Source: Limnohabitans sp.
GTDB taxonomy: Bacteria > Pseudomonadota > Gammaproteobacteria > Burkholderiales > Burkholderiaceae_C
Reading direction: 5' to 3'
Assembly (NCBI GenBank): GCA_018883305.1
Contig: VEQI01000230.1
Location: 1 to 5,776 of the forward strand
Length of the DNA: 5,776 nt
The notes beneath the pieces are model-generated. The model made no database searches. It was not told the DNA's origin and worked only from the letters and a program-made list of their open reading frames with translations. Shown piece by piece: positions 4,937 through 5,776 of this stretch (position 1 is the stretch's first letter; each line of letters opens with the position of its first letter). Position numbers and translations under genes: made by a program.

Positions 4937-5776
4937 AGGTTCTGGTCATTGGCAGTGGCGGGCGCGAACACGCCCTGGCCTGGAAACTGTTGCAATCCGA
5001 GCGTGTTCTCTCCGTGACGCTGGCGCCTGGCAATGGCGGCACACGACGCAATCCCAAGTTCCATCACATCGATGTGTCTGACCCGCAAGCCCTGTGCGAA
5101 TGGGCGCTGCAAGCGCGCATCGACCTCACGGTGGTGGGGCCGGAGGCTCCGCTGGCGGCAGGCGTGGTGGACGCGTTCCGTGCCAAGGGTTTGCGGATTT
5201 TCGGGCCCACGCAAGCGGCCGCCCAGCTGGAAAGCTCCAAAGCGTTTTCCAAAGCCTTCATGAAGCGCCACAACATTCCCACCGCGGAATATGACACCTT
5301 CACCGACCCCGCGTTGGCGCATGCCTATGTGGATCGCATGGGCGCGCCTATCGTGATCAAGGCCGATGGCTTGGCCGCCGGCAAGGGCGTGGTGGTGGCC
5401 ATGACGCTGGCAGAGGCCCATGAGGCCGTGGACTTCATGTTGGTGGATAACAGCCTGGGTGTGCAACACAACGCGGGCGGCGCCCGGGTGGTGATTGAAG
5501 AATTCCTGCAAGGTGAGGAGGCCAGCTTCATCGCCGTGTGTCAGGGAACCACCGCTGTGCCTTTGGCCACCTCGCAAGACCACAAGCGCCTGCAAGATGC
5601 GGATCAGGGGCCCAACACCGGTGGCATGGGCGCGTATTCCCCGGCGCCCGTGGTCACGCCTGAGGTGCATGCCCGTGCCATGCGCTACATCATTCTTCCC
5701 ACGCTGCAAGGCATGGAAAAGGACGGCATACCCTACAGTGGTTTTTTGTATGCAGGTCTGATGATCGATGCACAAG
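4933..5776 (+). CDS. purD: Phosphoribosylamine-glycine ligase (GAR synthetase), 3' end cut by the window edge
   Basis: Second step of de novo purine synthesis: ATP-dependent joining of glycine to 5-phosphoribosylamine, giving GAR; cytoplasmic, ATP-grasp fold. I translated 281 codons without a stop or frameshift; the family is usually about 425-430 residues, so roughly the first two thirds are here. Visible blocks are the N-terminal GSGGREH at 7-13, APGN at 31-34, VGPEAPL at 68-74, IFGPT at 89-93, SKAFSK at 102-107, the ATP-grasp lysine region IKADGLAAGKGV at 142-153, VIEEFLQGEEASF at 187-199 and SQDHKR with GPNTGGMGAYSPAP at 214-239. It ends at FLYAGLMIDAQ, just before the expected metal-binding ENFNCRFGDPE-like segment. 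The ATG overlaps the yebC TGA (ATGA). No Shine-Dalgarno sequence lies at normal distance; the nearest, AGGAGG, is 19 bases away. Reinitiation after yebC is the likely way of translation. Confidence 0.97.
   Translation, partial: MKVLVIGSGGREHALAWKLLQSERVLSVTLAPGNGGTRRNPKFHHIDVSDPQALCEWALQARIDLTVVGPEAPLAAGVVDAFRAKGLRIFGPTQAAAQLESSKAFSKAFMKRHNIPTAEYDTFTDPALAHAYVDRMGAPIVIKADGLAAGKGVVVAMTLAEAHEAVDFMLVDNSLGVQHNAGGARVVIEEFLQGEEASFIAVCQGTTAVPLATSQDHKRLQDADQGPNTGGMGAYSPAPVVTPEVHARAMRYIILPTLQGMEKDGIPYSGFLYAGLMIDAQ

Noticed and set aside
4918..5775. Long open frame on the minus strand opposite purD (285 codons)
   Set aside because: It mirrors the purD codons, resembles no known protein and has a His/Gly/Arg-rich shadow composition; purD on the + strand is unmistakable.

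Overview
The window is a stretch of conserved housekeeping genes, all on the + strand, from a moderately GC-rich proteobacterium. Icd, ClpS, ClpA, YebC and PurD all read like Burkholderiales proteins as I remember that family, most probably Comamonadaceae. This placement rests on recalled sequence similarity, not on a search.

Layout: (1) 2-1243, icd, NADP-dependent isocitrate dehydrogenase, complete except for a few N-terminal codons lost at the window edge. (2) 1244-1420, a 177-base gap with a GC-rich hairpin just after icd, a second inverted repeat and a -10-like box right against clpS. (3) 1421-1768, clpS, the N-degron adaptor. (4) 1826-4150, clpA, the AAA+ unfoldase of ClpAP, 57 bases after clpS and with its own strong ribosome binding site. 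(5) 4151-4216, a short spacer that holds a GC-rich hairpin, a -10-like box and a perfect 8-bp inverted repeat directly before the yebC ribosome binding site. (6) 4217-4936, yebC, which starts at GTG and not at the upstream ATG. (7) 4933-5776, purD, which overlaps the yebC stop by four bases (ATGA) and runs off the right edge.

How the genes work together: ClpS and ClpA form one functional unit, with ClpS delivering proteins that carry destabilising N-terminal residues to ClpA, which unfolds them into ClpP (not in the window). yebC and purD are very probably co-transcribed and translationally coupled. icd is metabolically separate and appears to be its own unit. The inferred transcription units are icd; clpS-clpA; and yebC-purD onward.

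I see no mobile element, CRISPR array, tRNA, rRNA, phage gene or unknown protein family, and no new multi-gene system. What is worth a second look is small-scale regulatory structure: a possibly leaderless clpS mRNA, an operator-like palindrome at the yebC promoter, GC-rich inverted repeats in both places where a -35 box would be expected, and a hairpin at the end of yebC that would hide the only Shine-Dalgarno-like sequence upstream of purD.
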